64,000 bases of DNA from Seison nebaliae (lineage: Eukaryota > Rotifera > Pararotatoria > Seisonacea > Seisonidae). Shown piece by piece: positions 10,628-23,000 of this stretch (its first letter is position 1; every line of letters starts with the position of its first letter). Below the pieces are notes generated by a model. The model saw only the letters and a program-made list of their open reading frames with translations. It searched no databases and was not told the DNA's origin. Made by a program: the position numbers and the translations under genes. The stretch covers positions 1-64,000 of the forward strand of contig JALJEE010000927.1 of assembly GCA_023231475.1 (NCBI GenBank), given 5' to 3'.

Positions 10628-11804
10628 ATGATGAAAGAGAATATTTTTGAGAAAATTTCTATGATAAAGAAATTATTAATAGAATATAATACGGTTAATA
10701 ATCAATCGGAAACGAGTCAGGAAAAAATGGAGGAAGTAGGAGAATGTGAAGTTGTCGATTTAAATTGTTTCAGTTGTGGGAAATGTTCCAAAACTTTTTC
10801 AACGGTTGAAGAACAAAGAAATCATTTCAAATTGGAAGAACATCAAAATAAACTGAAAATGTTGCATGAGAATGTTGAGAAGAATGGGGAAAAAGAAATG
10901 ATTGAAATTGATGATGAAATGTATAATAATGATTTACCATATCGACGGATACGTTTGAAATATTCAGAAAAGGAAGAGAAATTCTTGACAATTCAGACTG
11001 ATTTAATTAAACCGAAATGTAGAGATTCGACAATTGTTAGAATTTTTCATAATTTCACTAAAATAAGAAATTTTAAAGAATACTCAATCATTTATCAGTT
11101 TTTTGGAACGATCATCTTTGAATGAAAATTCCATTATGATGTCGATCTTAAATGAATTTTCCACGAACATTCCGATGGAGTTGAGGAGGAAGTGGTGTAA
11201 AAAATTTGAAGAAATCAAACCGATTCCATTTCCACTCAAATCTCTAAAATATTTTGTCTCTTATATTTTGTATAGTGGCGGCTATTTTGCTACGGCGATT
11301 TATTTCAAGTTCTTCTAACATTTTATTCAATTCAACTCTATTTCTTTCTCATAGAAATGAAATGATACAACATAAAACTTTTCATGCTTATGCCATTAGA
11401 TGTAAAAGCGGGAAAATGCAATCTACGTACGACAGTAAGAATCAAATGGGGAAAAGTTGCGGTTCCCAAATACGACGATTGAATGCCAAACATTTATTTG
11501 AAGTTAACGAAATTATTTTTTTACATTTATTATTTTATTATTATTAGAAAATTTGTGAGTTGTTAAGTGATTGGAAGAAATTTTATTTATTATCTGAATA
11601 CGTTTTCCATAATGTTCTTAAGAAGGATATTAATACTGTTATGTCATCATTAAATAATGATATTTATCGGTTAGTCTCTTTCTTTTTCCTTCTTTATTTC
11701 TTATTCTAATCAGATTTGTTCACATTCCAATTGAAACATTTCGTCCCAATTTAAACGAAATTAAAAGAATTCATTCCCAAATGTTCGCTTTCCAAATTAC
11801 TTAA
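10628..11804 (+). CDS. ANKZF1: ANKZF1/Vms1-type peptidyl-tRNA cleaving release factor, short form
   Basis: Exons 10628-11035, 11079-11308, 11355-11502, 11548-11669 and 11714-11804 join in frame to 332 aa. A C2H2 zinc finger lies at residues 50-72 (C50, C53, H66, H72). The VLRF1 domain follows: GGYFATAIY, HKTFHAYAIRCK, then GKMQ with the catalytic-type glutamine at about residue 235, an IRRLN block, and a C-terminal FRPNLNEIKRIH matching the RPT-x-E-x-KR segment of the family. In yeast and mammals Vms1/ANKZF1 releases stalled nascent chains from tRNA during ribosome quality control, chiefly protecting mitochondria. Human ANKZF1 (726 aa) adds ankyrin repeats and a VCP-interacting motif; neither is visible here, and the frame stops soon after VLRF1. 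The first intron was placed by phase (donor GTTAGA, 43 nt). Confidence 0.87.
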
Positions 11805-11992
11805 CAACAATTTTTTTCTTTGTTCATCATTCAAATTTTTATTAAATTATTCTCATGCGGAAATTATTAAATATTTTATGGAATTAACAAATAGACTAAA
11901 TTTAAAAAATAAAAAATAAATTGTCAATGTGAATGAGATAAATTGTGAGAATTCAAAATTTTTTATAAGTTAAGCTCGATTGGTTGAATGGA

Positions 11993-13565
11993 ATGTCTAA
12001 TACTGAATTGAATGGATTGATTATTAGCAAAGAAAGTGTCCGTTTCTTCTGGTCACACATTAAGAAATGTTTGGAGAATGCTCAATTTTGTAGTATCGAT
12101 TTAGAATTGAGTGGAATTGGTAAAAGGTTATCTGGTTTCTCCGAACGAAATTTAGAGATTCGTTATAATGCTCTCAAGACATTAGTTGATACGAGAGCAA
12201 TTCTTTCTATTGGATTATCATTTTTCCGTTACAATGAAAAGAAGAAAAAGTTGAAATGTGAAGTCTTTGAATTTATTCTATTGCCAACATTCGATTTCGT
12301 AGTGGAGACAGATGCTATGAACTTCCTTGGTCGACATGGTTTCGATTTTAATCGAGAATTTGCTGAAGGAATTCCATATGATCGATATTCATCTGAACGA
12401 CCAGTAAAAAAAGAGAAAAATGAGAAATTGAAGAATAAGAAGAAAATTAAACGACTGAAACGGACGGAAGAAATGAGAGGAAAATGTCGATACAGTTCTA
12501 ATAGTCGTCTATTAGAGAGAGTGATAGAAAAAGTTTTAAATTGGCAAGTTGAAGAGAAGATTGATGGAAATAAAGAGAATAATGAAATGCCCATATTGCC
12601 AGTTCCAATGAATGAGATAATGAAACATATTTTGATAATTTTATTTAAAAGAGAAATTCCATTAATCTTCCATAATGGATTGATTGATTTATTATTTTTA
12701 TTTTCTCATTTTTTCTTCCATCGAACACCCAACACTTTGGACGAATTCAACGAGAAATGTGGAAGAATTTTCAATTCATCTCCTAATCGTTATGTGATCG
12801 ATACGAAATATTTGAACGAATTTATTATAAGAAAATATTCATCCACTTATCTTCTACACATCTACTTGCGATGTATGGTGGAGGAACATTTCAAGAATGA
12901 TAATTTTCGACTTGTCAATCGATTGAAATTCAACGATGAAGAAAACGATAAATTACCATTAAACAATTATCAATTCAAATTTCCATTTCATCCCATCGAA
13001 AAAGTGGAATTGAAACAATTTCATCATTTCTTTTATGAAATCGAAGGAAATCGAGAGAAATTGAAAGAACTTAAAAGTCAATTTTGTGATATTTATAAAG
13101 TTATTTAATTTTTCATTTGTAAATTTTTCATTCTAAAACTATTAGTGTCATGGTCATTGTCCGAAGGAACAGAAGAAATTGTGCCAACATTTACATTCGA
13201 CAAAACTATTTATCATCGAAGAAATTTGTCGATCATACCAAAATCAAATTCATTCAATGACATCAGATAATTATGATGTTGAAAGATTGAGAGATTATAA
13301 AGATTTTATAAATACATCAAACATTGTCAGACATCACAGATCGGGAATTGATTCATTTATGACCGGTATGATCTACTTCCTTCAAAGCTTATCGAAAAAT
13401 GAGACGCTTTTTGAGCATCGAAATAAGGTGTATATTGTGGGAAAAGATCGTCCCTTTCTTTTAGAAATGTCGAATAATATAAAAATTAAAGAAGATGATT
13501 TTCACGAAGAATTTCAACAGTTTTTTCTTGGTAATTCATCGATGAATCTTTTCAAAACCGAATAA
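11993..13565 (+). CDS. TOE1: TOE1, DEDD-type 3' exonuclease/deadenylase
   Basis: Exons 11993-13099 and 13146-13565 join in frame to 508 aa, against 510 aa in human. TOE1 trims 3' ends of snRNAs and other small nuclear RNAs in Cajal bodies. Seen: the first nuclease motif SIDLELSG (D36, E38), the FNREFAEGIPY block, the HNGLIDLLFLFSHFF motif carrying the next aspartate, IDTKYLNEF, a CCCH zinc finger (C365, C374, C382, H386; C-x8-C-x7-C-x3-H) that spans the intron, and the family C-terminal block GIDSFMTGMIYF followed by HRNKVYIVGK. A basic Lys-rich insert (about residues 140-175) interrupts the nuclease domain. The start is the first ATG of the frame. The stop lies 13 bp from the stop of MED14 on the other strand. 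Confidence 0.93.
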
Positions 13566-13578
13566 AACGGATATGTGT

Positions 13579-16500
13579 CTAAAAATAAAAAGTTTTCAAT
13601 AACAAATATTTGAGAATGGATAAACCTCTAAATTCTTTGTTTATATAACAATTTAGTTCATCACCTAATCGTTCAAATTCGTTATTGAACTGAAGAAATT
13701 GTACAGTTTCTGTAGTTGTCATATATCTGAACATGAGATGGAATTGATAATTTGTTCGTAAAAGATTACGACGATTTTCTTCTTTCCCAAATGATGGTAA
13801 ATGTGACATTAGCATATTCTCATGTTTCTTTAGAAGAGAATTAACCAATTCGGAATAATCCAAATAATTTCCAATTTCATTCAATTCCAAAGCGGGAAAT
13901 TGTTGGTGGAATAATATCTATGAACAAAATTAAAATTTCATTGAATTTTTAAAAAAAAAAGTTAAAAGCTTAACCAAAAACTGAAGAGATTTATCATCAA
14001 ATAATTGTATTAATGTCACTCCAGTTGCTAATTTTGAATTCCAATTATTGAGCATAGGTGGAATTGTCCAACATATTTCTATACGATAAAATTTCGTTGG
14101 ATCAGGATACTAAACATGAGAATAATAATGTAAATAATAAAAGTAAATTGTAAAGATAAATAAGTAAAATAGGGAACCATATCCATTGCCATTACTAATG
14201 ATAGATCGATGAATATTTTCGGTTTTTCACAAAAGAGGATGATATTGATAAATCCATCCATAATCATATGATCGTATGGAACGACGATGATACGTTTGTT
14301 GAAATATTGTTCGAAGATTTCGAGAGAGAATTGTGGATATTGACATCTTGGATTATATTGATCGATTTTCAACTGAATTACCGTTTCGAACGGATTAGTA
14401 AAATAATCGAATTTAAAATTGAATTGAAGATATAGTTTTGGAGAATTAAAACTAATAAATAATGATTGATTATCTGCATTTGGAATTATATTAAAATCAG
14501 TGATCATAATAGAATTTGATGCGTTGCGAATTTGTTGCATTAATGAAATGAAAAGTGAATGACAATGGAGGAATCTGGTGAGTGGAGTGAGATGAATGGG
14601 ATCTTTTGATAATTCTATTAAATTTTTCGGATCGTAAAATGAATTCGTAAAATTTTCATCTATTGGATCATTGCATGATGTGGTTAATAGTTGAATTTCG
14701 AAATAAGTAATAGGAAATTCAATTTTCAATAATTTTAATGAGTCAAATCCGATTTGGAAATCTTCTCTCAAATGCATCATATGCTCCGGCAACAATTTGT
14801 TGATAGGAGAATGTGGAATGACATTATTGATTTCGATATAACGAATAAAATGAGAGAGAAATGATCGTAAATAAATGATGGGTGTCAATCGACTTGTCGT
14901 GTATTTGCCCATATCATATTGATCATAAATGAAAACGAAATGATAATGGAAGAATTCGATGAAGATCGAATGAGACGTACAATGATTGATGAAATCGATA
15001 TTAAACGTTTTGAAGAATTCGTCTAATTTATCAATATTCATTTTTCTCGACATTCCAAAATCAGTTGGATCGACATTGAAACCGACAGTTCTTGGAATGA
15101 AATTGATTTTCAATGACACTCCATTCAATTGATTAGTCAAATGTGAATTAGAATAATAAACGATAACTCGTTGCATTTCTTTCGGACTCTTTTTCAGAAC
15201 AGTAAATTTCTTTATTGATGATGTTAAATTAGCAGAAGTGATCGCTGTCTCCATTGATAAGAGATAATGGATGAGAATCCAACGAATATTCTTCAATTTA
15301 TGTCTCAATTTGGAAGAGTATAATGTCTGAAATGTATTACACGTCCTCACGAATTGTGTCATCGAAATTGGATGACTGATATTTATACGATTAATTCGAA
15401 TGACTAATTTATTTTCAAAATGAGTTATCGATAAAATCGAATTCAATTCTTTCCCCGAATAATCCATGACGAATATGTTGAGTGTTTTATAATCGAAACT
15501 TCCGATGAAACATCGACGATTTAATAATTCCACTTCTCTCAAACTGATCTCTAATTCTTTAAACGTCACAAATAATTGAACAACAAATCGCCATTTTTTG
15601 AAAAGTGTTTGAATTACACGTACACCAATCGGTTGTCGATTATATCGATTGAGCCATGACTCCTGATGAGAGATAATAATTTTCTCTTTATTTTCCAAAG
15701 GGAAATTCCCACTAAATTGTTCATCAGAGAAATGATTTGGTAATTTGGCGATAAATTCTGATAAATTTCTATATGGTAAATTAGTAAGAACTAAATTGAA
15801 TTCCCAAAATCTTACTTTGTCTTTTTCACCAGGTCGATGTGCTAATCCGTGGTAGATGGACGCATACATAAATTTCTTTACTAACTCCTCATAATATGCC
15901 ATGGGAAAATCACAAGTGACTGATGGTATGGAAGTAACGAGACATGTCGGTTTTTGCATCATCGGATAATAAGAGAGACCTCGAGCATGAACTCCGAATT
16001 TCTGTATTGTCTCAACAACTTCGTTATTGACAGTCACATGTTCAGTGAATAACCAACATAACATCGGAATTTTATTGAGAGTAGATTGAACTGATTGTCG
16101 TGATAAAAATAATTTTATTAATTGACGAAGTTGTTGTTGGAATTTATTGGTTTTTAAATAATTTTCATATTTCTCAATTTGTGAATTAGTAATTTTTATT
16201 GAATAATTTCTCTGACTAAGTTCTCGTTTATCCATCAATTGACTACCGAATTGAAATCTCAATAAATAATTTGTGAATTGTGCCTCCAATTTTGGGAGGA
16301 TGTAAGACATGATTAACGGTGAACAATTATTGGAAATTTCATAGACTTGTTCGACTTTTTTGAAGTTTTCCAAATAAACTCCCATTTGAGTTGAACGTTG
16401 ATTTGGAATTGGATTATTTCGATTATTTGGTGTTGTATTATTTCCTTCTCTTTTCTGAGGCGGTCGTGGACCACTTTTACACTCATAATTGCACGACGAT

Positions 16501-18374
16501 GTTATGAGATGTTGGAAATGGAAATGACCATCATTATCACAATAAACGACAATATAATTATTTCCTGTTCTCATCATTTCCACAAATATTTTCTTATAAA
16601 ATTTCCCATGTTCATTCTTCATCGATTGAACATAACGTCGAGTTGTATCGTCCTCTAGAGTAAATGGAATAGTTTTCTGTACTTTCGTTGGAATTGCCAT
16701 TTCATATTTGTGGAGTATATCTTCTAGAAACAATTTGATATACTCAAATTTCAATTCGTTAAATATATTCAAAATTTTTCCTTTCCCTCGACCATAATTC
16801 AATTCGTCTTCCAATTTCATTAGAATTTCATTCGACCAATTATTCAACTTTTCATTCGTCAAAAATATTCCAATGTAACCAGATTCTAAAATTCCAATAA
16901 TTGTCATTTCGTACAAGATTCTCTCTGATAATTCATCGTCTTTCACTTCTACCATAATCAATGGTTGTTCTCCTTCTTCACCTTCAACAATTCTCATATG
17001 AATCTGAGATGGTGGAATCGATTGTGTTATCAATTCCTTCACATCTTCCAACAAAATGAGAATTCTCTCTTTCCATGTGACGAATAATAAAGTTTCAACG
17101 GAAAAATTATAAAAGAAATTTCGATTCTCCAACTTCTTGTTAATTTTCTTTCGATAATAAATCGGCATTGGTGGTTGATGTATGAGAAGGAATTTCTTCC
17201 GATTTCTCGCAATATCCTCCGATACGTTTGTAATTTTGATGGTTATCTTAAATTCGGTTTTGCATAAGAATCCTAATGTCAACCAATAAATGATGGAGAA
17301 TTGATCAGGATTAATTTCCTTCTTATTGATCTGAATGATATTGACTGTATTAATTGAATTGATGAATCGAGATATGTTGATGGATTGTTTCTGAAGTTTC
17401 GAAATGAAATTTGTAGCAAATGATGGAAATGATTCTCGTAGTTGTTGGAAATGATAAGCATGATCTATCATCATATCAAGTCGAATTAATTGTGAGAATT
17501 TATGTAATTTTTCATAAATCATTTTCAATCCATTCTCTTTATGAATGTTGAGGAGACGTTGTAAAGAATCTTTTAAAAAATATAATTGATCTGGATGAAT
17601 ATTAATTATTTCCAATTGTTCATTCTCTGTCATCTCATAAACATTAATCGATAATCCTGTTCGTGGTGTTCTCGTTCGAATTAACGGTTCTATTGACAAT
17701 AATTGCCATGGAGAACAAACGTCTGAATTATTTAATGTCAAATTGACGATGAAATCATCAGGAATTGTCATTTCCACCGAATCATCATTTATTCTTATAT
17801 TTTCATAAGATAACGGATAATCTTCATGTACTAATCGATAATTCATTAATTGTTTTAAATGACTTAAATAAAATTGATGATTCTTCTCATTATTCTCATC
17901 ATTATATTTCGGATGAAAAAATTCAATTTCCTGACGAATATCATAACCGGCAATAGCTGGTGGAACATGTACATAGTTTTGTCGAATCAAAATATCTGCT
18001 GATTCACCCACACAGAATGGTGGAAGACGAACATCATTAAGAACTTGTTGAGTGAATTCCACCATTTGTCCCATTGTATCATCGAACAATCGATTCGTTT
18101 CATCGATATGTTTTAGAATAGCTGCACATCTTTTAAATTTATTATAATCATTCTTTAACCACTTCAATATAGCTCGCAATCGTGCAAACATCTGACGAGT
18201 TTCACAAGCGAATTCTATTATCTTTATCTTCTTTTGCATCGGTTTCTCATTAGCGATCGTATCAGCCATTCTTGTAATCTCATCATATGTTTTATGGACA
18301 GCTAAGTCAAGAAGATTACCCAAACTTATCGCTCCTCCAAAGCACACATATGGATCCGTTTGCTGAATATTCAT
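13579..18374 (-). CDS. MED14: Mediator complex subunit 14 (MED14/RGR-1)
   Basis: Exons 18374-14178, 14109-13975 and 13917-13579 (minus strand) join in phase 0 to 1,556 aa; the first exon alone codes 1,399 aa. MED14 is the backbone subunit joining head, middle and tail of Mediator. The N-terminal 170 residues match the family: ISLGNLLDLAVHKTYDEI, IIEFACETRQMFARLRAILKW, the RCAAILKHIDE block, and RLPPFCVGESADIL. The rest is divergent, with scattered helices and Asn/Gln-rich stretches, as in other MED14 tails. The 3' ends of this gene and TOE1 must overlap as transcripts. The 5' side faces the SLC9C-like gene 1.6 kb away. The two introns (GTTCCC, GTTAAG donors) are 68 and 57 nt. Confidence 0.85.
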
Positions 18375-20015
18375 TTAGATTCCACACTAAAATTTCTGAT
18401 AATATTTTAAAATTTTTTTTTCAAATCTTTTTCTCTTCAGCTTATTTTTCACTTATCAAAAATTTATTTTTCATCTAATTCTATAAATATAAAATAAATA
18501 ATTATAATATAAAATTGCGTAGCTTAAGATGAACAAAACGTGAAGAGGAATAACATCTTTTTTGTTGAAATAATTAAATACTATCGAACATGATATCGTG
18601 AATTTTGAACATAATTTTTCGAAAAGTTTCATGAGAAGGTATACCGATATCGAGAAGTTATGTCATTAATGAAAATAAAATTTTACCCAATAAAAGCTGG
18701 ATTAGAAGACCGAGTTGTAAAGTATGAATATCGATCAATCAATATGGGAAAGAATATTAGAAACTTCAAACATTATAATGATATAATTCACAAGTGATTG
18801 AAGGGAAAAAGAAAGAGTCATTGAACATGTTGACGATCGATGAAGAAATGAAGAATGTAAATGGAATTATTTTATGGTTTCTCATCCTCGTCCTTTAATT
18901 ATTTTACATGGATCCTCTTGTCCCGGATATTATCCAATTCATCGAGCAAACTTTCTCCTCATAAGAGCATATGTCCTCATTGTCTTCGTCCTCCGTTGGT
19001 TGGAACTCTAATGTAATCTTCTCCCATTAATTCGGTTTGGCAATAAACAATTTCCTTTTTCGTCCTGCTCGTTCCATGGTTCGATTTTGTCCTCTATCTT
19101 TTCTTCTGCGTATGTGGTCCGTATGTTTTTCTAACCTTGTCTCTTCTATCTCGTTGATTCCTTTTCTCATAAGTGTGAATAGATATAACTTGTTCTGATG
19201 TTTTTTCCGATTTCTCATCTCTCTGAAGGTTTCATTCAAACAGTCCAAACCGATATATGTTAATATTATTTAGTACAGGTTAAATAATAGATTTATTGGT
19301 TAGTTATTTAGGTTAAAATCGATAATAAGAGAAGTCCAACTGAAACTGATCAAATCTGATGATCTATTCTGTTCGTTTCATCTTAACACTAATATTTCTC
19401 CATTCAATCATCATTCACCCATTGATTAAAGTTGTTACGATTTCAATAAATTAATCGTATCCATCTCATCATAATTAATTATATAATATGTATACTATAA
19501 AACGATATCAAACACATAAGTCATCACTTTGTATAGAATGTATATCATTCGTTCAATAGATGTCACTAAAATTTATTTATTTTAACTCAAAACTTCAGAT
19601 GCTAATATGTTGAAATAAACAAAAACAAAACTCCTCGTTCCAGAACAATTATACCATAATTATAATTATTACGTCAATATAATAGGAGAGTTTTAGCCGA
19701 GAAAAAAAATTACCAGAATTTAAGGAAAAATTTTTAAATTTACAAGTTAGTTAGGAAGTTTACATTTGCAAATGAAAAAACGGAAGATAGGACATCGCAA
19801 AATTCAATATATTTAAGCTTTCACCTCAAATTCACTAATTATTCAAATGACACAATGTTAATTTTTCAATATTCTTATATAAGTTTATTCTATCTTATAA
19901 TTATTAGTCGATTGTTGAAAATAAATGTTAAGAAAATGAGACTATATTGAAATTGAAGTTGAAATTAGAATTGATTTATCTTAATCTTACATTTGGGAGA
20001 TCTTTTCATAAAATT
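18375..20015. other. Divergent intergenic region MED14/SLC9C-like
   Basis: 1.64 kb between head-to-head genes. Short frames here (for example minus 19027-19248) have no domain. No RNA gene or repeat is seen. Confidence 0.5.
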
Positions 20016-23000
20016 ATGAATATCACAAGAAATTTTTCACAGATAACTACCACTCTAACTCCAGATAATGATACTCAAGTCAATCGTACTCAACCAGTTC
20101 ATACTGGTGATCATGAGCACGAAGAGAAACCTTTTGGCTTTTTCCAACCACATGGTAAATTTATTCTCCATATTGAAAATCGAGGCATCTTTTTTTTATT
20201 CACGATATTTGCAATTGGAGGTAATTTTTGCAATGTCGAAAAAAATATAATTTATTCGAACAGTCATTGCTAAACGCATAAAATCAGGTCTTCCTTACAC
20301 AGTTGTAATGACATTGGTGGGAATGATGTTGGTATTAATTACCGTAGTAATTCCTGGTCTAGAAGTTTTCTAATAATTATCTTCTGTGAAATTGATGTTT
20401 TTTTTAAGGATTTTTGGTCGCCATTATCGGATATAGATCCCCATCTAATATTATTACTTTTTTTACCTTGTTTAATTTTTGAATCTGCATTATCGTTAGA
20501 TTACCATGCGTTTATGACTTGCAAATTCAGAATATGTTTATACGCATTAGTGGGTTGTGTTTTTAGTTTCGTTATAACTGGTGGTATGATATATTACATC
20601 TTACGACAAGCTTTTTCCTTCTCTGGATGTTTGTTGTTGAGTTCCATCGTTACTGCCACCGATCCAGTTGCTGTTGTTGCACTTCTCAGAGAGTTAGGAG
20701 TTGATCCAAAACTAGCAGTAACATTAGAAGGAGAATCGTTGTTGAATGATGGTGTTGTAATCGTATGTTTTGGTATACTTAAGTCGATTTATCTCGGATT
20801 AGATTTGAATGGTGGATATGCTTTTCTTGATGTACTTTTCACTCTTTTTGGTGGAATATTTCTCGGATATGTGACTGGTCGTATCGAAGTGAAATTATTG
20901 ACAGATATGTTTAACGATCCTCTCAGTGAACTCACTGTTACATTGGCAACACCTTATATTCTCTATTGGATATGTTATTTTACATATTTTCTATTAATTT
21001 CTTCATTTTCCTCAAAGGTGAATCATTTAGCATATCTGGTGTAATTGCTTGTGTAATCTTGGGACTTGTGATGAATAATAATAAAACGTGTATATCTCCC
21101 AAAGTCGAACATTTTGCTAAAGAGTTTCATTCTCTTTATTTAAGTCATTCCAATGAAAGAAATTTGTAGATTTTGGGAACTATTGGCATACTTCGCTAAT
21201 ACTATGATATTCACATTGTTGGGAATGTTAGTTATAAAGAATTTCTTAGAGAAAAAACCTGAAGTAGCTCAATACTTCCAAATGCTTTTGACTGTCATCA
21301 TGTGTTTGGTGTCAAGGTTATTTCTCAATTATTTTCCCCACATACCCAACAATAAAATTACCTTTAAAGAACATTGATGTTTGTCGTCTTCGAATTGATG
21401 TGTTCATTATGGAAGAAGAATATGAATTGGAAAGATATCGTTGTATGTATTTGGGGCGGTTTACGTGGCGCAGTAAGTTTATCTTTAGCCCTAAGTATTT
21501 ACAAAAACGAGAATTTTGGAGATTTGCGAGATATAGTTAATCATTTTCATCATTGTTTAAATAAACAATTCACAATATAGATTTTACTTCATACATCCGC
21601 AGTCGTTCTTCTAACTGTTTCATTTAATGCGATTACTATGGAGAGATTACTAATTGGATTAGGTAAGGAATTTCCATAAGATTATTTGATTTATTTTTTC
21701 ATTTCAAAAGGTTATCAAGCCGTTCCTCCGACTAAAATTCTTTCGATGAATAATGCAGTGGCACATTTGAGACAAACGAGAGATAAGATGGTCGCCAATT
21801 TAAAAAGAGATCGATTTTTAGCCAATGCCAATTGGTCGATTGTCGAGGAATATTGTCGTTTACACAGTCCTTATCGAGTAAAGAGACAACCAACAGTTTC
21901 AAAATTGTTCAAATCGTATAATGTTCGTACGGAGAATACGGCAGAATTAGAAAAGAATTTCATACAAGAGAATAATAATAATTTGAATAAGAGTAATAAT
22001 AAAGTTGAAGAAAAAGAGGTGGGAGTGAAAAGTGATTCACCACTGACTTATTATCCATTGAGGGAGCAATATAGTTATTTGGAAAAACATTTACGAATGT
22101 TCCCATCAATTAAACCACGTGAGGAAGAACAAGATTTAAAATATAATGAAGCTGTCGATTCGTTGTTACCTAAAAAGGGAGCATGTCCTGGATGTAATGC
22201 GCCTTGTCCCACACAATTAAGTAATGCCACAATCGAAGCAATGTTAGCTGAAACGAGATCACGAGTAATTCACAGTGAAGAAGTTATGAGAATTTCTCGT
22301 TCGATATAAATAACTTTCATAAATATAAAAGATAAGTATATGGAATCAATATCATGATGGTCGCATAAGTGCTAAAACTGCTAAACAACTATTAGAATTG
22401 TTAAATACAATAAAAGATAGAAAATATGAATGGCCAAATCTGGAATCAATTAGAAAACGAGGCTGGTTCCATAAATTTACTTATCATATCGCCGTAAGGA
22501 TAGTTAGTAAGGAAAATAAATTTAACATTTCTTTCAATCGATTTTTTCATTTTAGAATAAGTTTCTCCAATCTTTATTACCTAAAAATAGTATCGTTCGG
22601 ATAATCAATAAGCGATTGAAGTCGATCGAGTATAAAGATAAACGTTTTAGGAATACAATTATTTTGCATGAGACGACATTGCATGATTTGAAAATGATAG
22701 ATTCGGTCGATAAGTTAAAATCGAAAATTCTTCAATCGAATTTACTACGACAGATTGATGAGACTTCGGTAGTTGGATATGCCGTATGTTTCATGTTAAG
22801 TGAACGCGAATTATTCAATTATGTGAGAAGATTTTTTGAATTATTAATTGTGAAAGGACGAATCACTTGGTTAATGTTCGTATTTTGTATATTTGACATG
22901 ATAGCACTGACGATATTGATTCGACCTGTTCATGCTGATGAAGGATTGTTAATAGCCATAGCTGAAGGTTTTGACTACTTTTACATGACGTGTCTTGTCT

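Noticed and set aside
11036-11103. Frameshift in ANKZF1 before VLRF1
   Set aside because: A phase-0, 43-nt intron ending at AAAG (11078) joins the two frames without a stop.
16398-16658. Plus-strand frame inside MED14
   Set aside because: Lies antisense to a continuous 1,399-codon exon with family similarity. Shadow.
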